Shown here: piece by piece, positions 31,445-41,990 of the stretch
Layout: every line of letters starts with the position of its first letter
Position numbering within the stretch: position 1 is the stretch's first letter
Assembly (NCBI GenBank): GCA_022925895.1
Contig: JAKSYS010000523.1
Location: forward strand, 1-43,922
Length of the DNA stretch: 43,922 nucleotides
Direction: 5' to 3'
Source of the DNA: Fragilaria crotonensis
Taxonomy: Eukaryota; Bacillariophyta; Fragilariophyceae; Fragilariales; Fragilariaceae
Made by a program: the position numbers and the translations under genes
Notes under the pieces: model-generated
What the model saw: only the letters and a program-made list of their open reading frames with translations
Told to the model about the DNA's origin: nothing
The model's database searches: none

Positions 31445-34286
31445 TTATGACCCTGTTTTGAGATAGCATTTGCTTGACTCGTCCACAGGTTCAGTAAATT
31501 CTGATGCCCACAAATGGCGAGGCAACGTTTGCAAAATTTTAGAGCCATCATCCTTAATCAAAATAGCAAAGCAGGGGCCATCTATATCAGAAGGTTCAAT
31601 AACGGTATAATCGTCGGACATTAACCATTCGGTCAGAAGCACTGATTTGATGCCAGTTGTGTGTAAGCCTTTTGGACAACCAGTCGAATGGGTTGCAGAT
31701 TGTTGGTAACAACAACCATAGTTAAACGGCACGGATGCACCGAGACTCTGTTGGACGTTTTGGTTTTGAAGTTCACATTCATCCAATCATAAACAGGACC
31801 TCCAGATTGGAATGATGGATGGCATCGATACGTGGATGCGTTGTGCCTCAGCTCCGTGCACACATGCACCTTTGAACCAAATTGGTAACTCAAGAACTGC
31901 AATACAGTATCGGGAATGTGCATCAATGAGACATTGGTTTGAGTATGCCAACACAACCGATATCCAGTTGTGAAGTCACATGTCAATGTTCCAAAAGTGG
32001 CTTTGCCAGTGCTGGTCGGAGGATTGGTGTTCTCAGGAACGTTAGCGGCACCTTTTGTGGTGTCCCATATTCTGGTATAGACTGCATTAATCATCAGTGA
32101 ATACGACAAGCGTTGCGCAGATTGTAGTTCGTAAGCAGATCCATTGTGACGTTTTTGTGCTCGGCGGCCAGGCTTTTTGGCAACTGGAATTAACAGTGAT
32201 TCTGGACGTTGCGCACAATAATTGATTGGAGCACCAAACCGTTCCATATTGTCGAGTAAATGCAACAATTCGTGAAACTTTGGAAACTTCCACGATTTGT
32301 TTTTGGACAGTGGAATGTCAGTTACACACATGGACATTAATGTTTTGATGGCATTCTGAACAACCATTTTGGATTCTGCATGATGCTGCGGGGTCCAGTA
32401 TGAGGTTTTATTGAGCCATTGATCAAAACATAACATTGCCTCAAAGACAGAAATCACAGCAGGAAGGTTGGCAGCTTCTTCGGCTGCAGCGTTTTATCAG
32501 CACTTTGGGCTCTTACTCGCCGCATTTCAAACGTGGATTCTAAAATCAGCCATCCTTCATCATATTGTGCCAGAATTACAAACAAAAATACCAAACCCAA
32601 ACGTTCCGCTGCTGAAATTTTTGTCAAATTTGTGATACCTTGGCTAAAATCCGTTGCAGGAAACGTTCGGCGAATTGTTTGTCGGTGCGTATTGTGAAAC
32701 CGAATTGCAAGGGCGTCCAACGCCGCCAACTGGCTGGGAGGGACATTTTCAAGAATCAAGAACGTGACCATTTCGATCATGCCTTTACGAAACGCATGCA
32801 TGGTTTCAACCGGTGTTGCACCATATATTCCACGAATTGGGTCGGCCATCGGAATGCTATCAAAGACATTATTCAAACGATGTTGTGACCATCGTTTTCG
32901 AGTTGCCACGTTGGGATCACGCGCAATGGCTGCAATATCGTGGGCTGAAAGCATAGAACATTGGACCTCAGGATTATCCAAATTTTCATGATCGACATCA
33001 CACGCACGACTATGTCGCTGAATGCCTGCTCCATGTGACCCAAATCGACCACACAACATGTCACCTTCTTGCATGTCTTGAATGACATACAAAATACAAG
33101 TGACGACATCCACTTGCATGATTCCCTGGGGACCAATTGGCAATGATACATTCATTAAATAGGGACCGGCCGAAGTAAATGAACTTAACACTGCATCCAA
33201 CTGGGCATGATAGTTCCGCACATTGTCACCTTGTTTCATGTTAGTTTGATTTTGTGCGGATGATAATTTTGCTTTTGGGAGGAAGCCATGATATCCCCAG
33301 GCCTGTAGCTTACGACGAAACTCCTCTTTAAAAATAGCTGGCGCGAACATGTATGGTTTCAGTGAAAATCGGGCATTACCTGTCACATGTGTGCGGTCGA
33401 TCCATTGGATTATGGGAACAAATAATTGTCGTGCCGGATTCGTTATCATTCGTTGGTATGCATCGCGATACACACTCCCAGAAAGCGCATCCCCAAGTCT
33501 GCCATCAGGGCTCTGATATGGTACCAAGGGATTGTTCAAATCAATCAATAGATTTTCAGCAGTCATGATGGACGGGTTTTGCAACAAGTTAAGTAATTGC
33601 GGTGCGAATTCATAAGCGATGACATCGCACGGTGGTCCGTGGCACCTCCACAGTGACAACCGCAGGTAACAGCCTCTGTGCGTTTGTCACAGATTGAAAC
33701 AGAACATCCACATTTTTCAATCGCGATTGCCCACCGACGGGATTAAATGAGTACCCATCTGCGTGGGCATGTCTGGCCCATTTTAAGACCGATTCAAACG
33801 CATAATCAGGCGCATTTATGTCATCCAATATCTTTAACAATGAAATGGTCCATTTTTGATCCGTAGAAAACATAAATTGTGATGCGGCAACTCTATCATG
33901 ACGTGTTGGACATTCAGGTATATCATTGGGTTCATCCACAAGATTTTGAATGTCATTTATATCATCAAACGGTGATTCCGTCATATGAATGACGGGTGGC
34001 AACAATGCTGGCAGTGCGTTCAACGACGATGGAGCTGCACGATTGTACAAGTCATTTACCACTTCGCAACGCAAATGCTTGGGACGTTTGGTACTTGTAA
34101 AACGCTTTCATCAAAGGTTGCGTCAACGCGATATTGCGCAACTGGTGTTGTGGTTGTTGAATGGCCGCGACGGAGAAAAGCTAAACATGTCGGTGACCGC
34201 TGAAAATGGATTGTGAATGCCTTTTCTGTTGTGAACAGTTTGTGACGGCTCATACAATGCGGGTTGTAGCATACAAATCCTGACAT
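31445..34286 (-). pseudogene. DDE-type transposase with N-terminal C2H2 finger (Plavaka/CACTA-like), frameshifted
   Basis: Starts MSGFVCYNPHCMSRHKLF, with a C2H2-like finger ending FTIHFQRSPTC. Then: LLIDLNNPLVPYQSPDGRLG, LSGSVYRDAYQRMI, VPIIQWIDRTHVTGNARFSL (likely first catalytic aspartate), AWGYHGFLPK, VVTCILYVIQDMQEGDMLCG (likely second), RACDVDHENLDNPEVQC (zinc-like cysteine pairs) and YGATPVETMHAFRKGMIEMV. Frame changes at about 34065, 33640, 32455 and 31690 overlap directly, so these look like indels, not introns. The layout, with a 'W-x-D-x-T-H' strand and a later D-x-x-x-x-D-x-L-C-G segment, resembles Plavaka/CACTA-related transposases of fungi and stramenopiles; the exact superfamily is not certain. 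It would be about 930 residues if whole. Confidence 0.55.
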
Positions 34287-34765
34287 GTTTTGAGAGTGAT
34301 TGAATTGTTTATGTTGTGAGAGATAATAAACGTGGTGTTTGCGTCACTGCGTGTTTGCAAGTGGGTGTGTCATCAAACGGCTGCTTTCACAACACTGGCT
34401 AACAATATCAACATTAATTCATGGACAACCAATGAAAACTGGTCATGCATACTGACAAACAGGGATGACGTGTTTGAGCGCACACATAAGGAAGAAACAC
34501 AAATCTCATTTATCCGTATTGACTTCAGAAATACCAACTCAAATGTCAATCCGAATCCTTAGACGTGATTTGGTACTGATTAGTACATAGGTTGAGAAAC
34601 ACGTAGAACGACTAATTTGAATAAATAGACAAACACGTATATTAACGAGTACGGATGTATGAGCTTGTGGAAAAATATGGAAACAAAATTGTGGTTATGT
34701 ACTAAAATCGGCTAAATATCTACCTTTTTAAGTTTGTACGAACTTGAGCATTCGTAAGTACTGCA
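34287..34765. other. Spacer right of the transposase
   Basis: No gene seen. This stretch should contain the right end of the large transposon; I compared it by eye with 25200-26400 and found no convincing terminal inverted repeat. Confidence 0.45.
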
Positions 34766-35164
34766 TTATTTCGATTTTTGGCCCTTAGATGATCCTTCCA
34801 TCTCGGGCCACTCAATCATATCGCCCGACTGTCTGTTGTACGTTCCCGAATTTTTGATGACGATCGTTGAAGCTGTACTCCCAGCACCTGTGAGCGCCCA
34901 GAGGTCTCCTCCACTGTCGGCATGGAGGTCGTCTTCGACATCCTGGTGGATGTGATGGACTGCCAAAACGCCCCCGCCTCGGATCAGCAGGAGGTGGCCA
35001 ATCTTGGGGGAGCAGAGTCTGCAAAATCCGTTCACGGTGTTGAGCTCGCTTGCCTGCAGGTTGGTGAATCGCTCAACCTCGTCCTATTGATCGATTTCGC
35101 GGAAGATGTCCACCCACGTCTTCGACAGGGTGACGGGAGAGAATACAGATGGTGTAGAAGACAT
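34766..35164 (-). pseudogene. Small unrecognised gene with one in-frame stop
   Basis: From ATG 35164: MSSTPSVFSPVTLSKTWVDI, then FREIDQ and TAG at 35084-35086, after which the same frame continues FTNLQASELNTVNGFCRLCS, LLLIRGGGVLAVHHIHQDVE and GGDLWALTGAGSTASTIVIK to a stop at 34766. About 132 codons in all. The consistent, globular-looking text across the stop argues for a real gene broken once, or read through. GC is higher than in its surroundings. No family recognised. Confidence 0.4.
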
Positions 35165-35211
35165 GGTGGTGCGTTGAAGTGGGTGCGGGGAGAGATACGG
35201 CCAATTTTAAT

Positions 35212-35265
35212 TTCTATTCTAGAATTGTTGCCGTTGTCTTTCTATTCTAGAATTGCCGTTGTCTT
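35212..35265. repeat. 28-bp tandem duplication
   Basis: TTCTATTCTAGAATTG...CCGTTGTCT occurs at 35212 and again at 35240; the second copy lacks three bases (TTG). Each contains the palindrome ATTCTAGAAT. Confidence 0.85.
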
Positions 35266-35369
35266 TGTCGATCCTGCGAATTGTGAGATCTTTGATTGCG
35301 TGACGTCCCGTCCGTCAGTCGTCCTTTCCTTGCGAATATCCCAGGCAGGGACAGAAGGGGAAGTCAACC

Positions 35370-35816
35370 GCTTCTATGCAAGCTCATCGGATGCGACGGG
35401 CAAACGAGGGCGTCGTTTGAAGCAAAAGTTGGTTAAAACATTTGCGTACATAATCTCACCTCCTCATACCTTTATTGATTACTTCCAAATGTCCAGAGGA
35501 CTTGCACCCACGTGCTGCAAGGCCTTTGCTGTTGTAATGAGATTGCTTTATGATGACAAATATCTCCACCTTCCTGATGCTCTCAACCTGAAGACGATTG
35601 TTGAATTGCATTAGAAAGAACATCACGGCATGAATGGAATGTATGGTTCCGTGGATTGCCTGCATAGTACTGCTTGGAAAAGCTGTGCAAAAGGAGTGCA
35701 TGGCAGGCATTGTTCAAGAGTGGAAAGAGACATGGTGCATGAAGCACTGGTTATCATCTACATCAGAAGGTGCGTTATGGTCATATGGTCATAATTTGTT
35801 ATTGATTTTGTTATAA
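35370..35816 (+). pseudogene. PIF/Harbinger-type transposase remnant
   Basis: Reads KYLHLPDALNLKTIVELH, stop at 35612-35614, then in the same frame KEHHGMNGMYGSVDCLHSTA and WKSCAK; the text continues in another frame as AWQALFKSGKRHG. This follows the pattern of plant- and stramenopile-type Harbinger transposases, in which the SLDCMHxxWKNCPxAWQG-type strand carries the first catalytic aspartate (here VDCLH). Preceded by a short helical stretch (YFQMSRGLAPTCCKAFAVVM). The rest of the DDE domain is missing. The region from 35817 to 36158 to its right is AT-rich with no gene seen. Confidence 0.6.
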
Positions 35817-36158
35817 AGTAAACATTTTTGTTTAGAAAACATGTACAAATAGTACACATTGAACGTAACTTTGTGATTACTCAAACAAATGTTGCTTGAT
35901 GCTATCATTGTTGTTTAGTGCAATTTATAATTTGGTTACTGGAAGAAACATTTCGTTTTTACTATAACTATCTGTCAACAAATTATGTTATTTGCATACC
36001 AACCACAATTTTTTACTTGTTTCTACGTAACAATTGTAGCTTTTTTCAGTTGATTAGAAACATATTTTGTCATTTGTTCCCCAATTTACGATGTTTTTGT
36101 AATATTGTTTGTCACTTTAAACGCAAAAGTACAGAACGTTTTGTTTTTTCCTCGCCCG

Positions 36159-37118
36159 TTAGTATACTAATCTGTGTTTGTTCTTCAACATTGTTTTGTC
36201 TCGGTTCTGTTGGGAATGGTGTGTTCTCCCAGTGGAAATCCTCCACGCTGACACGCGGTGATTCTCATCAAGGAAGTGCCAACCAGAACTGATATCATGC
36301 TCATCACGATAGACACAATGGCCCGTATGCTCAGTATAAAATCGCTTCACAAAGCTGTCGCTGCCAAACTTGTATGACACCTCACGACCACCACACGTCA
36401 CCTCACGTTGCAGGCGTAGCCAGCTCATGTCATGGGCTATGAATGAGCCCGGCACACCAACATCTCCCCTACGACGCTCCCTATGACAGTAGAACACGCC
36501 GCACTGGGGTAAGAAAAGGATAGCAGCCCTATAACAATAATCCTTCTCAGGTAGAGCATCATCCGGCTGGTACAATCGAAACGGTCGGACCACGTCCGGA
36601 TCAACAACAGGTTGTTTCTTGTGATCAGATGGAGCCCCTGTCACTGCTGCTGATGAAGGCGCCCGGTTCAGAATGACATCCATAATGTAAAATTCATTAA
36701 GGAACTCCGATTCAATCCGCGCCTCGGGGAACATGTCGCCCGCCCGTCGTAGCTGGAACGGCTCGCATTGAAAAGCTTTGGCGATCCAACTCATCGGAAC
36801 GTGGCACAGATTGCTTTGTTCTGATTTTGCATGCTTCCTTTCATCCTTGCTTGCCCGCCGGAACCGTCGCCTGAAAGCACTCCTCTCCTCAGGAATAACC
36901 GCCATCGACAACAGCCTCATAATCCTCCTATTTGTCGGGAGACTCTCCCGCTCGTTGCGCTTTGCTGGGAGTTGTTTCTTTGCATCCTTCTTCTCGTCCA
37001 CAACATGCAATCCTGGCACTCGCGGTGTCTTCCCCAAATTTAGCACCGACGTCTTGCACGGAGAAGTCTTATTGCCCATGCCCGCGACCCTATCACCACC
37101 GCGTCGATTATGCGACAT
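36159..37118 (-). CDS. Unrecognised 319-residue protein preceded by a tandem-repeat array
   Basis: Intact frame from ATG 37118 (MSHNRRGGDRVAGMGNK). The first 110 residues are basic and low in hydrophobics (KKDAKKQLPAKRNERES, SAFRRRFRRASKDERK), suggesting a nucleic-acid-binding or nuclear segment. The second half looks globular: EFLNEFYIMDVILNRAP, VVRPFRLYQPDDALPEKDYC, YRAAILFLPQCGVFYCHRER, SFIAHDMSWLRLQREVTCGG and SSGWHFLDENHRVSAWRIST. No signal peptide or membrane segment. No family recognised. The start lies 38 bases from the end of a four-copy array of about 175 bp, which must include the promoter or 5' UTR. Codon use and GC are unlike the AT-rich neighbours. Confidence 0.55.
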   Translation of the reverse strand: MSHNRRGGDRVAGMGNKTSPCKTSVLNLGKTPRVPGLHVVDEKKDAKKQLPAKRNERESLPTNRRIMRLLSMAVIPEERSAFRRRFRRASKDERKHAKSEQSNLCHVPMSWIAKAFQCEPFQLRRAGDMFPEARIESEFLNEFYIMDVILNRAPSSAAVTGAPSDHKKQPVVDPDVVRPFRLYQPDDALPEKDYCYRAAILFLPQCGVFYCHRERRRGDVGVPGSFIAHDMSWLRLQREVTCGGREVSYKFGSDSFVKRFYTEHTGHCVYRDEHDISSGWHFLDENHRVSAWRISTGRTHHSQQNRDKTMLKNKHRLVY

Positions 37119-37155
37119 CGGGCCCTCCCTTGCTTTCTGGCAAGTAAAGGCCGCA

Positions 37156-37852
37156 CGATGTCAGTTCAGTTCCTCGCAACGACCACCACTGGTGGCAATG
37201 CGAGCGCGTCTTCGACAACTCAATGGCAACTCTCCCTGCTTTCTGGCGGGGAATGAGCCTCTGATCGTCGAATTGGCGAGAACGATCCGACAGCAACGGT
37301 GACAATCGCGATGCAAATGAATGCACGATGTCACTTCTGTTCCTCGCAACGACCACCACTGGTGGGAATGCGAGCGCGTCTTCGACAACTCAATGGCAAC
37401 TTTCCTGCTTTCTGGCGGGGAATGAGCCTCTGATCGTCGAATTGGCGAGGAGAACGAGGATCCGACAGCAATGGTGACAATCGCGAAGCAAACGAATGCA
37501 CGATGTCAGTTAAGTTCCTCGCAACGATTCCCACTGGTGGGAATGCGAGCGCGTCTTCGACAACTCAATGGCAACTCTCCCTGCTTTCTGGCGGGGAATG
37601 AGCCTCTGATCGTCGAATTGGCGAGGAGAACGAGGATCCGACAGCAATGGTGACAATCGCGAAGCAAACGAATGCACGATGTCAGTTAAGTTCCTCGCAA
37701 CGATTCCCACTGGTGGGAATGCGAGCGCGTCTTCGACAACTCAATGGCAACTCTCCCTGCTTTCTGGCGGGGAATGAGCCTCTGATCGTCGAATTGGCGA
37801 GGAGAACGAGGATCCGACAGCAATGGTGACAATCGCGAAGCAAACGAATGCA
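37156..37852. repeat. Tandem array, four copies of about 170-176 bp
   Basis: Copies begin CGATGTCA at 37156, 37326, 37501 and 37677, so spacings are 170, 175 and 176. The last two are nearly identical; the first is the most diverged. Each carries GCGAGCGCGTCTTCGACAAC, GAATGAGCCTCTGATCGTCG and, in the last two, the inverted repeat ATTCCCAC-TG-GTGGGAAT. The unit is not a multiple of three, so it is not a protein repeat. Confidence 0.95.
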
Positions 37853-37878
37853 CAATTGCTTCTGAGAAGCAATTGTGC
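37850..37878. repeat. 29-base near-perfect palindrome
   Basis: Arms GCACAATTGCTTCT and AGAAGCAATTGTGC pair over 14 bases around a single G. It begins in the last bases of the fourth repeat copy, exactly where the array sequence diverges, and is followed by another AATTGTGCAATTGC motif. Confidence 0.92.
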
Positions 37879-38716
37879 AATTGCTTGTGGTGTCAAGTAT
37901 TGACAACAGGAACACATAACGCACGAAAGGGATCAGTTTACTATGCAAAAAGAGGCGATTCTGCACCTGGGACTTGAGTACAGGAACTCAAACTACTTAG
38001 GAAATGCTTGTATATGTTGTGTATAACCACATGACGTATATAAGTATACAAATATGTAATTTATACTAAACTAATTAACTATGTACATGTATGCCATATT
38101 GCTGTCATGGGAAATGACTAAAAAATTGTACGCACAGTTTCTACTACATGGTACGTAGCAGTTAGAAATCAATTTTTTATGATTCTTATATAACTACAAT
38201 AACTCTCTATGTAAATCTGATTTTTCGTCGATACAAACTCTGAAGTAGTATGAACTACTATTAATAGTTGTGTATACTGAACATAATAATGTATCTAAGT
38301 AAAACAAATAGTGGTAAAAATAGACTCTTATATATATATATATATATGCAATGCTACGTGGTTGCGGTACAAACAATGAAACGAATGCAGGAATGCGGGA
38401 ATGTCAACAACAGATACGACTAAACATAACGTATGACTTACGCCGTAACGGAAAACTCAGCTGTTGAGTACTGACCATCAACCTGCATTCAAACACAACA
38501 CATGATACATCTTACGCATGTATGTTGATTTTGTACTATAAAAAATATGTTTTAATCATGTGACGGTATATATTAAACAAACATGGCGAACTGCTTCGCA
38601 TTCAAAAATCCCTATCTGATTCAAAACGCATGATGTAGCATACACGAATCCTACGAATTGTTGCCTTTCTCACACTTCCTTTTTCACACTTGCTTGTAGT
38701 TAAAGATACATGCATC
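37879..38716. other. AT-rich spacer
   Basis: No gene seen. Holds a 19-base (TA)n run at 38329-38347 and long A/T stretches. It lies between the palindrome and the start of the 38717 gene and presumably includes that gene's promoter. Confidence 0.5.
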
Positions 38717-40431
38717 ATGGCCAGAGGAGCAGCCAAAGCAGCTTCTTGGACATCACCACGCAAGAAGCAGGCACGCACCCGTAAAGGCGGAGCTGCACAA
38801 CTACAGCAGCATGTAACGAAAGGCGGAGGATCAAAGACTACGAAAACGACAAATAACAAACGAAAGAAGGTAAATGAAAGTGCTGCTGCTGCAAATCATA
38901 AGCGTACAAAAACAACGAATGATCCGGCGGATGGTGACAAGGGCAAACCTGATGGTGACGAATCCGATGCTGTCGAAAGTGTGACCACCAAGAACAAAAA
39001 GAAACGTGTTGCTGGTGCTGGTAAGAAGAGAAGTCAATTAAACCAAGAAAATCGGTGGTACAGAAGTTGATACTCGATGACATTGAAAGCACATCCGAAT
39101 CAGAGGAGTATGTTGACGAGGAGAACGATGACAAGGAGGATGATGAAGAGGAGGTGTATGAGGATGCTGTGCAGGACGAATCAAGTGATGACGACGGGGG
39201 ACAGAAGGAACCCGCCAACAACAACGACGCTGAAAATAAGGAAAAGCATGGCTGGTCGTCAACTTCATCAGATGAGGATGACAGCAGGGGACGTCGACAG
39301 AGATACAATGGGTATCGAAGGGAAATGGAGGACGAGGCAGAAGCCGCAGCAATGAGGGCTGAGGCTCGTCGCAAGGAGTTGAACCGCAGTACCCAACAAG
39401 GTGCAGTGGATCCTCCAAACAATTCAAATCCTAATGTCATGTTGCCGTCACGTCAGATTATTGATGTTGGCATTTCGGTTCGTGGCTTGTCAAAGGCTGA
39501 ATCTATTCAGAAGCAAGAGAAGCATGTGGCAGATCGTGTTACTCAATTTGTTAAATCAGATGTATTCCGCCGAATCAAGTTCATTAATAACGACGCAATG
39601 TTCCAAAGAGCATTCCAGTTGGTGATGAATCATGAAAAAGTGGAGCCTAACAAGCGTGTAAGTTTTCAAATGCTGTACGAAAGTTGTTTTAATCATGCAT
39701 TGAATACGAAGAGGAGTTCGTGCGAACAAACAGGTGGGGCACTTGCAAGGAAAGCAATCGCCGAGTTCAAACAACGTGGAGAAGAGTTTTACAGTTTTGA
39801 CGAATTCTGTAAGCTCAGGAGAGCAACAACAGAAAGAGAGAAGAATGCATTCTTCTGGTTCTTTGACACGTTCTTGGAATGTGTATGCGGGGCAAGGCAG
39901 TGGAGAAATGCAAAGAAGACCACGTTGGTGTCAAAAGCCGCAGATGGGCGTGGTGGAAAACTTGTAACTAAAAGTGATGAAGCGTTTGGTTTGTTGCTCA
40001 TCGATAATTATATGGAAAAGTGGGTTACCGTTCTGGCAGAGGAGGAAAAGGCACGCGCTAATGAAGTTGCTAACAATCATGACGTCGACAATACAGCGAG
40101 ACAGGTGGGAACCAACGGCAACAGGCAAAAGAAGAAGGCGGCGGCAAAAATCCCAGGAAGGTATACAGCAAAAAAAAATGGGCACTGCAAGTATGGTGGG
40201 TGGAGCCGTGATGGAACTGCACGTTTCAATGAACTATACAATCTTGTTCAAGACGACCGAGCAAGCGCGCAATCGGAACAAATGGAAAGGGAGTTGATGG
40301 CATTTTGCAGGGCTCAGGCGGGAATAGATGACAACAATGCACAACACGAACAGGAGGGTCATGGTAACAACAATGCGGCGGAAGGAACTGAAGCACTGCC
40401 GGTCGAGGCAGCATGGGACTTGGACGACTAA
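38717..40431 (+). CDS. Unrecognised multi-copy family protein: basic, acidic and helical regions, one frame change
   Basis: From ATG 38717: MARGAAKAASWTSPRKKQAR, a lysine-rich tail-like segment of about 100 residues. Near 39031-39063 the frame changes (stop 39070 in the first); the second frame carries SVVQKLILDDIESTSESEEY and a long acidic run, then a folded-looking core: FVKSDVFRRIKFINNDAMFQ, FQMLYESCFNHALNTKRSSC, FYSFDEFCKLRRATTEREKN, AFFWFFDTFLECVCGARQWR and KSDEAFGLLLIDNYMEKW, and a C-terminal GGWSRDGTARFNELYNLVQD. A GTAAGA (39021) to CAG (39063) intron would not keep frame, so one base is probably missing. A second, decayed homologue lies at 22770-24221. Basic and acidic tracts point to chromatin or nuclear work; the family's function is not known to me. 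Confidence 0.6.
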
Positions 40432-41990
40432 GCAAATGGACTTGAGAGACTAGTTTAAACATTTCTTCTAGCACTACGATGAGCCAATATGCAAAGAAAA
40501 TAGCTGTATACTATTTGTAGAATGAAATGCTTACAGGATACAACGTCTGGTGAAAAAGCAACATCTGTTTGGTTACTGAACAACAAATTAATGAACAAAA
40601 ATTGCAAGGAGCAACCATAAAACAGTGATCAAGACAAACAAATATAGTTGCTCAAAAGGTCATATCTAGCCAAATATGTTGATTTGTAACATTAGATTGT
40701 GATTAAATTGGTGAAAGACAACATTTTATGGTTTTATCAACAAAATTGGTCATAGTAACCATTTATAGTTGAGATGTTACAGATCGGAGGTCATTACTCG
40801 GTAACTCTTACCAAGTAAAAATAAAGTAAACATTTTGCACCTTCTGATGTATGGCTCACAGGCATGCATCATTCGGTTGCGCTGGGTTGCTCAATGACCT
40901 AATCATGTGTCCTCACCATTGTTGGAGTTGATGGTTGACACGACCAGATCATCATTCACAGAATTCGTGGAGGAAAGCACTAGGCTTATACCATCTGAAG
41001 CTGCAGGAAATTTTCCACACACTCAAGAGTTGTCATCAAAGGCATCCAACTACCATTAAAAGAGCCCAAAAATTGTTCCTACACAGCTTTGCTGATGTTT
41101 TAAGTTGATCTTCCAACTTCTGCTGCGCAGTTGTTGTGCCACTTTTCCTCATTTTTTCTTCATCATCCGTGGACTCTTGCTGGTAGAACTTTAGTTGTCA
41201 GAACTTTCATCCTCCTAATTGTAGTCACTGCCCAATGATTCTATATAATTGTCATCATCATCAGATTTTTCCCAGACAACATAGCATTGCTTCGTGGTCC
41301 ATACAATAATGTACTGCTCCCCCTTCCCCCTTCTGAACTTAACTTAAGTCACTATTCAATCAAATTTGTACACAGTATATCCAAAAGATATGAATTCTGA
41401 ACCCACCTCTCATAGTGCTTCTGTCAAAAATTTCGAAAAAAACAATCGTTCATATACTCAATAAAATGAATGCGCTATCAGTCGTCCCAGAAGTCATTAC
41501 AATTCATTTTACCAATGCAGCCAATAAGTGGTCGTTGTTAATCGTAATCAGACACGAGCCTGACATTCCCACATTACGAGGCTGCCTGGTACTCGTATGT
41601 GCGAGAAGGCAGGCCGACTGAACAGACAGACAGACAACCTCCAGGAAGAATGAGTTCTCACGTTCTCACATACTCCGAACGAATTCGACCAAGACAACGA
41701 CTACATACCGGTAGAGATAGAAAGTTAAATTCCCACCCACCACCCAGGGATAGGGAAGGAAAGAGAGATTATGAAGCGTCAAGGGGAATGAATTTATGTG
41801 TAGAAATTCTGTTAACAATACAAATATGCGATACCTGGTATTATACGTCAGAAACGCCAAAAGTCCGGAATAAGTCCGGAATAGTAGCAGTCCGAGTACT
41901 TGGTATGGACTATGGGCTACTGCAAACGTGGGTGGCATACCACTATGTACGTCATCTTGGTTCTATGCTGCATTCTTTTCTATGCCTATG
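40432..41990. other. Spacer without recognised genes
   Basis: About 1.5 kb, AT-rich to 41400, then more mixed. Short open frames have no family features. GTAC/ACCGGT/CCTGG words recur at 41700-41905. Confidence 0.5.

Noticed and set aside
26429-34286. Terminal inverted repeats for the large transposon
   Set aside because: I compared 25200-26400 with 34290-34760 by eye and found no convincing match; a self-comparison dot plot would be decisive.
37156-37852. Array considered as a CRISPR-like locus
   Set aside because: The units are contiguous 170-176-bp repeats without unique spacers, and the DNA is eukaryotic.
37156-37966. Repeated minus-strand ORFs within the 175-bp array, looking like a repeat protein family
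   Set aside because: The unit length is not a multiple of three and the ORFs are copies of the same DNA read in drifting frames; they are by-products of the array.
39021-39063. A 43-base GT-AG intron joining the two frames of the 38717 gene
   Set aside because: It does not bring the two frames into register, so a one-base frameshift fits better.
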